The position numbers and the translations under genes were made by a program. From positions 18,936 to 82,935 of the forward strand of contig MU832185.1 in the NCBI GenBank assembly GCA_029204225.1: a stretch of 64,000 nucleotides of DNA, in the 5' to 3' direction. How positions within the stretch are numbered: the first letter of the stretch is position 1; each line of letters begins with the position of its first letter. This DNA comes from Diphasiastrum complanatum (taxonomy: Eukaryota; Streptophyta; Lycopodiopsida; Lycopodiales; Lycopodiaceae). This document shows, one piece after another, positions 33,510-44,851 of this stretch. Under the pieces are notes generated by a model that did not search any database, was not told the DNA's origin, and saw only the letters and a program-made list of their open reading frames with translations.

Positions 33510-34210
33510 TGTGAAAGTACTGTACTTTAGGACCATAAATGGATCTACAAAAGATCCACAAGAGTGATTGGATGCTTGCTTAACAATTTGTCAAAAAACT
33601 AGACACAAAAAAGTTGATCTAGATTGACAATTTGACAAACAACAAGCATTAACAATCAAAAGCATTGATAAACATTGAAATCCGAGCCCACACGTGTGTA
33701 CTACAGGCTGTAGTACGGCCTTCAACCTGAGAAACAAGTAGAAATTGATTTGGTTTCATTTGGATCACAAAAACTCAATGTACATAGTGAACTAGCTTGA
33801 GATTGCCAATGAGCTCCAAAAATTTTCTATCTTCTCACTATGGAGAGAGGGAATACATAGCAAATTCGACTTCCTTCCTGAAGTTAGGTGGATTTCCAGC
33901 ATGTAATAAGGAAGTTAACTCACTCTCCTTGACCTAAAATGAAACCCTAGTCTATTTCCTAGAGTTATGCTTGGTAGGTAGCTAGTTGGTCAAATTTTCA
34001 CCTTAAACTTAGGTGTAGGTCTTATAAAGTAGGGATGACCACCAAATAGACATGACCAACTCTCTTGACTTGACCTAACCTACATTAGGATGAGTTTCTT
34101 ATGTGGCATCATGGCCTCACATGTGTGGGACCCACTTGTGTACACAATTTACATTATTTTACATGGTTTTTGATCAAGCTAGATTTGCTAATTTTTGGCA
34201 ATTCTTCACA
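33510..34210 (-). repeat. Solo copia LTR, family B, with 5-bp target duplication
   Basis: The 701-bp unit starts TGTGAAAGTACTG and ends GGCAATTCTTCACA, matching the LTRs at 5542 and 9490 along its length. It is flanked on both sides by the identical 5-mer ATGTT (33505-33509 and 34211-34215), the expected copia target-site duplication. No internal sequence is present, so it arose by LTR-LTR recombination. Minus orientation is set by comparison with the 9490 copy. Confidence 0.93.
33691..33716. promoter_or_regulatory. G-box and palindrome inside the copia LTR
   Basis: A CACGTG core (33691-33696, within CACACGTGTG) is followed at once by the palindrome GTACTACAGGCTGTAGTAC (33698-33716). The copy at 5734-5752 has GTACTATAGGCTATAGTAC, a paired change on both arms. 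CACGTG is the plant bZIP/bHLH binding core (family knowledge); a role in LTR transcription is inference. Confidence 0.5.
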
Positions 34211-35999
34211 ATGTTTGCTTTTTAGATTGTGGTTAACCTTAGCTTATAACATGCATCTTGCTTCACTTCTAAATAATACACAAGACCCAACGTCCTTATG
34301 ATCATACTTTTGGGCTATGTTGATTATGCCATTTTAGCTTGTGCTCTTTTCCAAAGCCAGAGCCACTTGATGTTTTATACTTAATCATCTTGACTAGTTC
34401 CATTAATCTAGAATTGCTACGAGTTTGTGTAAGAAAGGGATGTGTTAGCTAGCTAGGTTCTATTAAGATACAATAAATGATTGTTTAATATATTCAAAAT
34501 GGCATAGCTTATTAGTGGAGCTACAAGCTAAACAATGCACGTGTCAACCACTAAAAGGGAACACAATAATAGTGGTAAGAACAAGGTAAATGAACAATAA
34601 CATGGGTGCCAAAAGCAAATTTTAGTAACTATAAATTATGTAAGATTAAGACTAAACCTGCAATTAAAGATCCAGCTAAAAATGAGGCATCATGTTTATT
34701 TACAGTTGATTGTAGAATCTAGCGAGTCAGGGCAAGAGCTCAATAAGGTTGAGCAAGCTTAATAGTCAAGTCACTAATCATATAACTAAGTTGGCCTTTG
34801 TCCCAATTATAGAGGAGCCCAATAGGTCAAACCACATAGTCTACAAACAAATGATTTAAAAAAAAGACATTTTGTTGTGGAAGAACTAGATAATAGATTA
34901 GAAGAATTTATTAAGATGTAGAAGTAGAAAAATCTGTTGATGATTGTTGTTTCTCTATTGAAGGAACCACCACCTCATGCTAGTGGGAAAGTTGGCGATA
35001 CAGGAGATCTAGCAAACGTCTTAGTTCAAGGTTATGAAATTTTGGTCGACATTGCAGATGAGAAAATTACAACTATAGTTACTGATACTTTTGTTGAAAA
35101 TCAGAAAGATTCTAATGAGCTTAATAATTGTTGGGCACCATAGCATGTACTTATTTTCTATGAAAATCAAAAGCTATTTTCTCTATTTTCCATTGTTACT
35201 CATGTGAGATATTATGTTATTATATTATTTTCTTTTGTATATAATTCTAGTGACTTTTGCCATGACCAAACATAAATCATAGAGGCCAATTTTTTTACTA
35301 GGATTGTGCCATCATGACACCTAATACAAATTTGAGTACGTAAAAAAAATTTAGTCATATTTTTTTGCTATCATTGCAACAATTTCTTAAATGGAATCTG
35401 TATGCAATAACATGTGCTTGCTAAGCATTCTAAATATTGACAATATTTTTTTAGAAAAAAATCAAATTCTAAAAAAAATGGTTGCTAAGTCATATTTTAA
35501 TTTAGTCACCATGTTAAAGGTTGAATGATACAAGAATCTTTGTTTTACATTACAAAGTGCTTGACACAATCAAATTTAGGGGTTCCAAGATTGTGGCTTG
35601 ACAATGATAGAAAGAGCAATACATTAAAGAATATTGCAAAAGGAACATAACATGCTTGAGATTTTTTGAGTACATGAAAGACAAGGTTTGCATTTTTATT
35701 TTATGCAACACACAATGTGAATAATTACCTTGGATGGATTTACACAAAAACTTAAAAGACCAACAAAACATTGATAGAAAGTGGTGGTGTCGATCACATA
35801 GGGCCCAAGCTTTTCCAATTAAACTAGAGAAACTTCTTGCACGTGTCCGTGGTTGGCATGCTTATTTCAAATTCAAACTAATTGTTATAGTTGTACGTTT
35901 CACATCCTCCGTCGGCTATGGCTTCTCCAACTAGCTTAAGCAAGAGGATGGGAAAAGCACAATGAGTATAGGGTGAGTATTAGATAAGATCCACTCTTC
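34211..35999. other. No recognised gene; one unassigned small ORF
   Basis: AT-rich. A 68-codon plus-strand ORF at 34937-35143 has normal protein composition (KVGDTGDLANVLVQGYEIL, then IADEKITTIVTDTFVENQ) and could be a relic exon, but I do not recognise it. The rest shows nothing. Confidence 0.35.
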
Positions 36000-36475
36000 T
36001 CTCTTAAGCTCTATTTTTTTGCAATTAACAAATGATGACTTAATCTAAAATCAAACTTCACAAAGGCTTAACCTACTTGTGAAAGGCCCAGTAAAAAAAT
36101 AAAACTAATTAACTTGGTTCATGAGAAATATACACTACAATGCAAATACTCACAAAGAGACATTCACAAGGGAAGATCCAATTCAGAAGATTAGACTTTT
36201 ATTGCAAACGGATTCTTAGCAAAATGAACCAACCTCACTTATATTTATACCAAAGTGGGTGGTCTCCTTTACAAAGGTGGCCCCATGGGACAAACCCCCC
36301 CATGGGCCTTAGTCTATTTTTCATTTATTTCCATGGGACAGACCCCCAATGGCCTAAACTTATCTTTTAATTTCTAAGTCGATAACTTAAAAATACTTAA
36401 ATTGAACTTATCACAATATCAACTGACTGGGGACTAGAACTTTGATTACGTTAAACTATTACAACATTGGTGTTG
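36000..36475 (-). repeat. Possible LTR fragment
   Basis: The stretch has the general layout of the family E LTR: CACAAAGAGACATTCACAAG near the start (compare GCAAGGACATTCACAAGTCC at 3492), a minus-strand TATA-like TATAAATATAAG, then an AT-rich end. Overall similarity is weak and no target duplication was found. Confidence 0.3.
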
Positions 36476-37121
36476 TAATGGCCTAAGGTTTGGACATCCA
36501 ATGCTATGCTCCAGTCTTATTCCGAGGGCGAATAGAATATTTCTGAGGGAATATTAGTATAGAATAGTCAATAATTGTCTTGTTATTATAGCACATTATT
36601 TTGAAATATTATTTGATAGATATAGTCAACATACAATCCTTTGGTCTAGTGGACAACATTTTCGTATTGAATGAATCAACAAAAAGAGAACAACATTCAA
36701 TTATGGGGTGATGGCAAGGTTTCATTGAGCCAATCATAGTAACTCAAAGAATATTCAAAAGTGACCTCAATTACGTCGGAACATACAAAAGATACTAGAT
36801 GTTGACTATAAATCTTTCAAGATCGTTTTGTTGAATATTAAATGGTTTCAAATAGCTAGTGAAACATTGGTATTACCAACATGTAATAATTGCTAGTACT
36901 TTTAAATCAATTGTTGAGCACACTAGATTCAAATCTCCAAATTATGTATGTTATTTTTATGTACACAAATAGCTCTTTACTCTGACCCATCCAATTTGAG
37001 GTGGCTATTTGTCATGCAAACCAATATGACTTTAGAATTGGCCTGGAAGTAAAAATGCTAACAATGCCGAGCACAATTTTGATGTACTGAAAAATATTTT
37101 GACTAATAGATATCACAAAAA
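36476..37121. other. No recognisable gene
   Basis: AT-rich, only very short ORFs, no visible repeat structure. Confidence 0.35.
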
Positions 37122-38417
37122 TTGTTTTTCACAATTTGCTGCAATTTAACCAGAATGTCTTATTGTTGCAATTGGTTGACATTCTCAAAATTCTGGGGAG
37201 CTCCTAGTAGCTTCACAACATGCATGGTTGAGTGCTTCCCACGTGTCTCTTTATTTTGTCACTTGTATCTACCATTGATGGTTTCATCTTTGATTGCTTG
37301 GCAGATTCCAACTTCTGGGAGGTCTGTATCCTCCATTTGCTTCTGGGTGTTTTCGTGGTTCTTCTCTCAGTTGAAGTTTCAGTCTTAAGGAAAACCTTCG
37401 TTTTGCAGGTTGCACAAACTTTGGTTATCAGTCTCAAGGGGATAAATTCATAAAAAATTGGTGGTAGGAACAGTTTTGGATGGACGGTTTGATAACGGTA
37501 AGAAAACACGATGAGAGATTAATGAAAGGATGAAGGAACTGATAGTTCTACAGTTGCAGCCTTGGACCCTTGTAATGTCGAGCTTTGACCACCACTTGCT
37601 GGGTGAAGAGCTTGCTTTATTTGCAGGTTCACGGTTTTCTTCATCTTTCATTTTCTGTAGCTCTTTCTTTTGATCCGTTACTTTTGGATCTCTTTGGGCT
37701 TCATACGAGGGGATTCAACTATCATTGCTCCAGAGAGTTTCTTTTGATCAAGATTGATCTGACTCATCTGTTGCTTAGGTTTTGTCCTTTCCTCCTCAGC
37801 TTCATGGATCTTTCTCTTTATTTCTTCTAGTTGCTTCGCCTGCTTTTGTAGATCTTTTCCAGTTGAACAACCAATGTAGGTGGTAGTTGGTCTCCGCAAG
37901 ACACTTGCAATGATCTATCAACTGCTTCGGTAAGACTATAAAAAATTGGAGATTTTTCAGAAGAACAGTAAATTGATGATAAACAAACAGGTGGAAGGAA
38001 GGGTGGTGGTGACAACGGTAGATGGTGTGGATGATCGACATGAGAATGGGCGCAGAAGTATGGCAAGAGCTTGGTTGAAGAAGGAGACTGATTTTCCAAT
38101 GCTTGTGTTTCGCTTTTCTGAAGGATCTTTGTCCTGACTTGGGTACTTCTTCCGATTGAATCTCTTCGGATTACCCATCTGTCGTCTTTAGCCTTGTCTT
38201 TTTCATATTTGACTTGTGACCTTGGCTGTCGATCTTGCTGATGTTGTTGTTGGCAGCATAACTGCTCTAGTGGATCCAAGCAGATCCACTCTCTCCCCAA
38301 CCCCCCCCCCCCCAAAAAAAAAAAAAAAATCTGTTGGTGGGGATGTTGTTGTTGGTAACTGTTCATGCTCAGAATTGGATCGGCGTGTGGAACACGTAGT
38401 TGAAACTCGTTGAACAT
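37122..38417 (-). pseudogene. Family D coiled-coil ORF relic
   Basis: Minus-strand frames give AETNYHLHWLF, then LEEIKRKIHEAEEERTKPKQ and QQMSQINLDQKKLSGAMIVE. These parallel EASYHMHWLV, the Lys/Glu-rich helix, QMVQINQ and GAMIV of the ORF at 17.2-17.8 kb, in the same order. Multiple frame changes and stops break it. The upstream part (38000-38417) is Gln/His/Pro-rich. It lies on the 3' side of the Gag at 39.2-40.2 kb. Confidence 0.55.
38299..38331. repeat. poly(C)-poly(A) homopolymer junction
   Basis: About 14 C followed by 17 A. Such a tract is prone to length error in sequencing and assembly. Confidence 0.9.
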
Positions 38418-39158
38418 GCGACTGGACTAAAAATTGAACAAATTTTAACTAAATTTGTTTCGATCTTACTGTAGTTGTCTCGGAGATGAATATTGCAATT
38501 AGATGCAGGAATCAATTCGGACGTGACATGGACTGTGCAGATTTGGTGGATGCACAAAAATACGAAACTTTGTATAAGGTGACTGAAAAATTGATAGACG
38601 AATGACAAGTTATTCTTGAGGTACGCTACATGATGTCTCCTGTGCAATGGCTATCTTTGATGAACTAAAAACAAATCTAGAAAAAATATGCATTTAGAAG
38701 AAATTATCAAAATTAAACAATGACAAAAAATAAACAAGGGAAATACCAATGTTACAGAGAGTGAAGGCTGTAGAGCACTTGTGGAACAAAACTTGCATTC
38801 ATCAACATTGATAATGTACCTTGATAGTTGCAATATTTCAGTTGTTGTGTAGAGTAATGTGATTTACTCTGACATGCCCTTGTCAAAACAAGACAGGGTA
38901 GGTTATACTAAATCTACCATCATTGATAGCAGATGTTATAAAATATAGCTTACTATGCAAGTATGGATGAGGTATTATGTCTAGAGGGCCTCTCTGAACA
39001 AGAGATTCAGAACCGAATCTCTATCTGGATTTTCGAATCCTAGATTCAAGGAATCATTTCATATTGTTTTTTTTTCATTATGGAGCTGGTGTATTGTGTG
39101 GTATTGTAGAAGTTTGCTAGAAACTTATCGAGTGAGCAGCAGGTTGAGCGGGAGGGTG
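38418..39158. other. No recognised gene
   Basis: AT-rich sequence between the coiled-coil relic and the Gag. Minus-strand short ORFs show no features. Confidence 0.35.
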
Positions 39159-39189
39159 CTATAGTGCTCGTGTTGTTGTCGTTAAGATC

Positions 39190-40197
39190 CTATCGGGATT
39201 CATAACTGACGTGACGAGCAGATAGGATCTTAGTTGGTTGTTTTGGACAGTCTTTGAAACTGTGTTTTCTGATAAAATCAGGACACTCGGCATGGTACTG
39301 GGTCTTAACTGGACAATCAACCATGATGTGGCCAGTTTCACCACAGATGAAACATCTAGTGTGCAATGGCCCTTGTATAATAGCATAGCCATCTTGTATG
39401 GCTAATGGTTCTGGACTTTTTGGTGGGTATTCGGGATAAGTCAAGGAATGTCGAGAATGTGATGGTTGTGCTTCATATTGTTGGACTGTATGTGCTTGGA
39501 TAGGCAGATATGAAGGACAAGCATCAACAAGATGCGTAGCCCGATAGTGTGGGCACCATATTGTTTTTCGTCTATAAGGTACCTGTGTAGGGTTTGACTG
39601 ACCAGACATACTGCTTTGGATAGACTTCGGGGTAGCTTGAAACTCATTGGTGAGTTTCTCCATCTGTAGTTGATGTTGCTTATTAAACAACTCCAACTAG
39701 GATTTCCAAAGCTGATCTCGGGTGTCCTCGATTGGCTTCAACTCATAGAGAGGAGCACGTGGTGCTCATATTTCCCTTGATTCGTCAACATTTGATCCTT
39801 CATCTTCCTCCTTGATGGCATCAGACATAGCTAACTCTAGGCTCGTATAATCATCATTGAATTTAAGCTCGCATCTAATCCATCTTGGAAGGCCGTCTAA
39901 AATCCAGATGATAAGCATCTGTTCATAGGGCTGTTCTTGGACTTGACTTTTGAGACGTTTGGAATGCTCAATATAGTCTCGTACACGTTCGTCCTTTTCC
40001 ATTTTGATGTTACTCAATTTGACAAAAGGGCTCTCGATCAAGTGAAAGGGCTTAAAACGCTTGATACAAGATTCTTTCAAAATTGACCAGTCTGTCTTTT
40101 CGTCACGATCAAGGTTGAAAAACCAATCACGTGCTTTAGCGATCATGGTCATCGAAAACAGCTGGACCATAGCATCAGGAGATGTTTCACCATACAC
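39190..40197 (-). pseudogene. Ty3/gypsy-like Gag with zinc knuckle (two frames)
   Basis: The upstream ORF (39766-40197) contains AMVQLFSMTMIAKARDWFFN, SILKESCIKRFKPF and DYIEHSKRLKSQVQEQPYEQ, then DGLPRWIR, which is the retrotransposon Gag (Retrotrans_gag) pattern. After a stop and linker, the second ORF (39190-39696) contains a CX2CX4HX4C knuckle, CFICGETGHIMVDC, and a second Cys-rich stretch. No pol domain follows on the 3' side, only the family D coiled-coil relic. This suggests the element encodes Gag but not its own polymerase here. Confidence 0.82.
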
Positions 40198-41580
40198 ATC
40201 ACATGCATTCTCAAAGATTTACAACCTACGGTTTACGGTCTACGGTCTGGTGTGAGTGCTATGGATCATTGCGGGTGACAAGTGAAGGGTGGAGGCATTG
40301 TGATTGTGGTGTCTATGGTAGTATGCGGTGTTTACGGGTGCGGAGATTGAGTGTGGTGTTAGCGATCGATTGTAGTGTGCTGCGATCTGTGGCGTTGATT
40401 GTGGTGGAGATGGGTGAGTGCGATAGATGCGGTGGAATGCGATTCAAAGGTTGATGGTTTAGTGCGGACTATTGCGGTTAGTTGCGGTCTGTTGGGATTG
40501 GAATGGCTGATGGAGGTGGAAGGTGGTTGAGAAGGAGTGCAATATGAATGTTCAAGGGTGGATGTGGCTTGAGTAGGAGATGGTTTGCGGTGGAAGGGTC
40601 TGAGTGTAGTCGTAAGGTGGTGAGGGGGTGGTCAGTTGCGGTGGAATGCGATGTCCGTTCCAGGGTGAGTGGCGGTGTTTACGGTGTCCGTGTGTTGCGG
40701 TGAAGGTGGCCGAGGGTAGTCGTAGGGCAAATGAGTGTGGTTGGATGCGGCTACGACGGACGAATGCGGTTGTGTGGGACGGAAACGATTGCAATGGTGG
40801 ATGGGGATGGTTGCGAAGATGTTGTGGGGGTGCTTGAATGTCGATGGTATGTGGTTGACTTCGAGATGATTGTTCCAGGTCGAATTGTGGTGGATTGAAA
40901 CCTAATGCAGTGTGTTGATGTGGCAATGGAAGGCGGTCTGCTGGATTGCAATCAGTTTTGGTTAGTTACGGGCTGGTGTATTGTGGTCACTTGGGATCTA
41001 TTGCAGTGATGGTGGTTAGTTAGGATCTACGGGTCAAGGTAATCAGTATAGATTGATGTGTGCGTGTGTTGGATATGCTCAAGTTGTAGGGGAATGAGGC
41101 TGCTACAGCTGAAGAGTAGATGGCTTGTGGTTTCCATGGGTCGAGAACGGAGATGAGTGGATTGGGGAGTGTTGTGGTGATTTGCGATTTTTACGATAGC
41201 TGTGGTCCTGTTGTTGACGATGGTTGCGGCTCACGGCGATCACTACGGTGTAACGTAGTTGTGTGCGATGGCTATGGCTCAAGGTAATCGCTACAGATGT
41301 GAGTCGGTTCGATGCGGTTGTAATGCATGTAGTGCGGTTGGAAAGCAACGGGACTGCGGTTGAGGGCGAATAGGATGGTGGACAAAAATGGCAAGTGAGT
41401 ACGGTGTCTGTTCGGTGGCTACGGTGCAAAGAGTGAAGCAATGGGAGTTTTGTTGAATATATTTCCCACGGCTCAATGCAGTTCTCACGGTGCAGAGCGG
41501 TCACTACGGTGCAATGTGATTGTTACGACTAGAAGGTGGTTGCAATGACTGTAGTGTGTTTGATTATGGTCTCAATGGTT
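40198..41580. repeat. G/T-skewed degenerate TGCGGT/TACGGT repeat region
   Basis: Over about 1.35 kb the plus strand is dense in short G-rich words such as TGCGGTTG, TACGGTGT, TGTGGTGG and GCGGTGG at irregular spacing, with few C-runs. It lies between the Gag start and the minisatellite, where an element leader would be. Long minus-strand ORFs here (40552-40926, 41103-41504) are Pro/His/Ser/Thr-rich by-products of the skew. Confidence 0.6.
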
Positions 41581-42490
41581 CAAGGGTCGGTTGAGATCTA
41601 AGATCATCCGTCGGTTGAGAATTTACGCGAGGGCGTCGGTCGAGATCTGATGCGAGGTCATCGGTTGAGATCTGACACGAGGGTGTCGATCGAGTTCTGA
41701 CGCGAGGATGTCGGTTGAGATATGATGTGAAGCGTCGGTCGAGATCTGACGCGAGGTCATCGGTTGAGATTGTAAGCGGATCCCGTCGGTTGAGATTTTA
41801 CTGAGGCCGTCGATTGAGATCTAACTGAGTGCGTCGGTCGAGATTCAGACAACTCGTCGGTCGAGATCTGAACGATTGGCTTCAGTTGAGATTTGATTGA
41901 GGGCGTCGGTCGAGATCTGACTGATAGCGTCGATCGAGATCTAACTGATGGCGTCGGTCAAGATCTAACTGATGGCGTCGGTCGAGATCTAACTGATGGC
42001 ATCGGTCGAGATCTGATTGATAGCGTCAGTCGAGATCTGACTGATGGACATCGGTTGAGATCTGACTGATGGCGTCGGTCGAAATCTGACACAAGAGGCG
42101 TCGGTCGAGATCTTATTGAGGGCCATCGGTTGAGATTTCACAGGGCACCGTTGGTTGAGATTTGATTGAGGGTCATCGGTCGAGATTTCACAGGGCACCG
42201 TCGGTGAGATTTGATTGAGGGCCGTGGGTCGAGATTTTAGAAAAAGGCTTCGGTTGAGATCTGACGCATGGCCGTGGGTCGAGATTGGAATGAGACCGTT
42301 GGTTGAGATCTGATGGAGTACCGTCGGTTGAGATCTGAGTGGAAACCGTCGGTCGAGATTTCAATAGACTACCGTCGGTCGAGATGTAATGGATGACCAT
42401 CGGTTGAGATCTGAGAGAGTGTGTGTCGGTTGAGATTCAATAGAATGCATCGGTTGAGATTGGACACGAGCTCTTTGGTTGAGATTTCAA
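41581..42490. repeat. Degenerate ISTDA-type minisatellite, about 0.9 kb
   Basis: Some 35 units share GTCGGT(C/T)GAGATCTGA. Several consecutive units at 41930-42020 are exactly 24 bp, while others range from about 24 to 30 bp. On the minus strand parts read as QISTDAIS. It is the same core as the 19040-19200 coding array, but here frame is not maintained. Confidence 0.9.
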
Positions 42491-43000
42491 CACAGGGGGG
42501 GATCGTGACGGAGCGTGGACAAGGTTGCGGGTTTCTGATGTAGAAGGTGTTAGAGTTCAATGGGCAACAATGCCAAATGTTTACAGATCCAAAGGTCCAA
42601 AGGATCTGTTTACTATGGTTTTTTTACTTCTTGCTTACAACTTTTACGGCTTGGTATTTTGCCTGTTACCAGGCTTCAGGGCATCCGTTATGTGTGCTCT
42701 TGATATTACGATGCCAAACCAGACAAAAGGGATAGATTGTCATTGTAGTATATTTTTTGTCTTGCCTGTCAGAGGACTACTCAGGGACGAACTCTCTTGA
42801 ACGCACTTACATTCTAACAGAGATGCAAGCCAAGAACGCTCATTCACAGATCAGAGTGCAGCCCAAATGAACGTTCAATAGATTCTACAACCACCTACTC
42901 TTAAAACGAAGTGAATGAGAGCCTAAACATTACTAAACTGAGCTACACTTGCATAAATTGACAAAACAAGAAACAAGAACTAATCTACAGAATGTTAGAA

Positions 43001-43042
43001 GTCCAAGAATCAAGAAACCAACCAGCCTTTTGATTCTTGGAC
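43001..43042. other. Perfect 13-bp stem hairpin
   Basis: GTCCAAGAATCAA (43001-43013) pairs exactly with TTGATTCTTGGAC (43030-43042) across a 16-nt loop. Confidence 0.8.
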
Positions 43043-43361
43043 ATCCCAAAAACATCAAGAACTGGATTGTAAAGAGATATGCAAGAACTACACCAGAGAT
43101 CCAGCCTATTTAGTTTACCTGATGCTGGTTCCTACATTAATCCACAAACAAGAAAAGAAGCTAATCCGCTCTACGAAAGTAGCAAATCTAATCCACTCTA
43201 CAATCCACAACCACACACAAAAGGAGGGGAGGGCAAGATCATAAATGCATCACTCAAGAAACAAGAATGATCAAGGAGCTCAATGGATGCACCAAACTCG
43301 TGAAGGCTCTTCTCATTTCAGCATGGAGTTGATACAATTCACAAAAAGCTCCTCTTCACAA

Positions 43362-43424
43362 AGAGAGAGCTCCTTAGGTATAAGCAAGAGAGCTCCTTAG
43401 GTATAAGCAAGAGAGCTCCTTAGG
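43362..43424. repeat. 23-bp tandem repeat, 2.7 copies
   Basis: GAGAGCTCCTTAGGTATAAG followed by CAA repeats twice, and a third copy is cut after AGGT. Confidence 0.9.
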
Positions 43425-43773
43425 TGGCATCCTTAATTTTTACATTTCACAATTTACAAGTGGAATAATGCTCTCCACTAGAGGTCATCATCAAAAGGTG
43501 GCTCACTCTACTTTCTTTAAGAGGGGTCTACTTGCATTTATTACATTTGCCTAGAAATACTGGTTCCTACATAGTCATCCCATCTTTCGGGATTCACCAT
43601 GAGGCTTACACAATTCTTACTTGTCATTACTAACTAGTATTCTTTGGCTCTCATATGCGGCTCTCAGTCTTCTTTAGTCTCATCTTTTCAGAGACCTCCT
43701 CGGTCTAAGGTGAGAGGTGCTCTTGAGTTGCTCTGTCCGAGTATCTTGGAGATTCGTCAGAATCAGCCAACAA

Positions 43774-43971
43774 TGATAGGATCTCACATGTGTGGAGCCT
43801 GTTTCCACGTGTGAAAGGATGTACATAAAGTACTTGTAAATAGTAGATTAATCTTGGTTCAATCTACACAAGTGTGAACATGATTTGTGACTAGAATCTA
43901 AACAAAAATCACTTGTACCAATTTTCATGTAATTAGCTTAGATTTCCATGTGAATGAGTAAATGCCATGAA
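43774..43971. other. Unassigned spacer
   Basis: Contains TTCCACGTGTGAAAGG near 43805 and AATCTACACAAGTGTGAACA, words resembling copia LTR promoter pieces, so it may be more LTR debris. Confidence 0.3.
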
Positions 43972-44370
43972 ATTACTGTACTTTAGGACAATAAATGGAT
44001 CTACAAAAGATCCACAAAACTGATTGGATGCTTGCTTAACAATCTATCAAAAAACTAGTCATCAAAAAGTTGATCTAGATTGGTAGTTTGACAAAGAACA
44101 AGCATTAACAATCAAAACCATTGATGAACATTGAAATCCAAGCCCACACATGTGTACTATAGGGTGTAGTACTGCCTTCAAGCTGAGAAACAAGTAGAAA
44201 TTGATTTGATTTCATTTGGATCACAAAAACTCCATGTACATAGTGAGATTGCCAATGAGCTCCAAAAATATTCTATCTTCTCACTACGGGAGCTTGGCAT
44301 ACATAGCAAATTTGACTTCCTTCTTGAAGTTAGGTGGATTTTCAGCATGTAATAAGGAGGCTAACTCACT
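43972..44370 (-). repeat. Truncated copia LTR, family B
   Basis: Starts TGAAATTACTGTACTTTAGG and follows the 33510 copy closely through AGATCCACAAA, the palindrome region (GTACTATAGGGTGTAGTAC, now mismatched) and GAGCTCCAAAAA to about 44370. There it is cut by the AGTACCAAA tandem array. The last 300 bp or so of the LTR are missing. Confidence 0.85.
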
Positions 44371-44376
44371 CAGCTA

Positions 44377-44851
44377 AAGTATCAAATTAAGCACCAAAGG
44401 CAGCTAATCACTACCACAATACCAGAAGCACCAAAAGCAGTAAAGTACTACTTAAGTACCAAAAGCAGCTAAAGTATCAAATTAAGTACTAAAAACAACT
44501 AAAGTACCAAATTAAATAAGTACCAAAATCAGTTAAGGTACCAAATTAAGTACCAAAAACAACTAAAGTACCAAGTTAAGTAAGTACCAAAATCAACTTA
44601 AGTACCAAAACAAGAGTCAAATACCATTAAAGTACCAAAAGCAGCTAATTACCACCATAATACCAGAAGTACCAAATTAAGTACCAAAGCAGCAAATTAC
44701 TACCATAATATCAAAAGTACCAAATTAAGTACCAAAAATAATTAAAGTACTACTTAAGTACCAAAATCAACTAAAGTACCACATTAAGTACCAAAAGCAG
44801 CAAAGTACCAAGTTAAGTACCAAAATCAGCTAAAGTATCAAATTAAGAACC
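44377..44851. repeat. AAGTACCAAA degenerate tandem array
   Basis: About 475 bp built from alternating modules AAGTACCAAATT and AAGTACCAAAA(G/T)CAGCTA, roughly 30 bp per pair, with occasional ATTACCACCATAATACCAGA inserts. There is almost no G except in AGTACC and CAGC. It directly follows the truncated LTR. Confidence 0.85.

Larger units (their letters stand above)
42491..43773 (-). repeat. Family D leader and 5' LTR
   Basis: The upper edge, GTCAGAATCAGCCAACA ending at 43773, matches the family D LTR end at 15716, and the preceding CTCTCAGTCTTC..GAGACCTCCTCGGTC block is shared. In minus orientation this is upstream of the minisatellite and Gag, so it would be the 5' LTR. The lower LTR edge and primer binding site could not be placed. 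It includes a strong hairpin (43001-43042) and a 23-bp triplication (43362-43424). Confidence 0.5.

Noticed and set aside
40552-41504. Pro/His/Thr-rich minus-strand ORFs as possible genes
   Set aside because: They arise from the G/T-skewed repeat DNA and have no independent coding features.
41581-42490. CRISPR-like regularly spaced repeats
   Set aside because: Units are contiguous and diverged with no unique spacers, spacing varies, and the context is a plant retroelement; it is a minisatellite.
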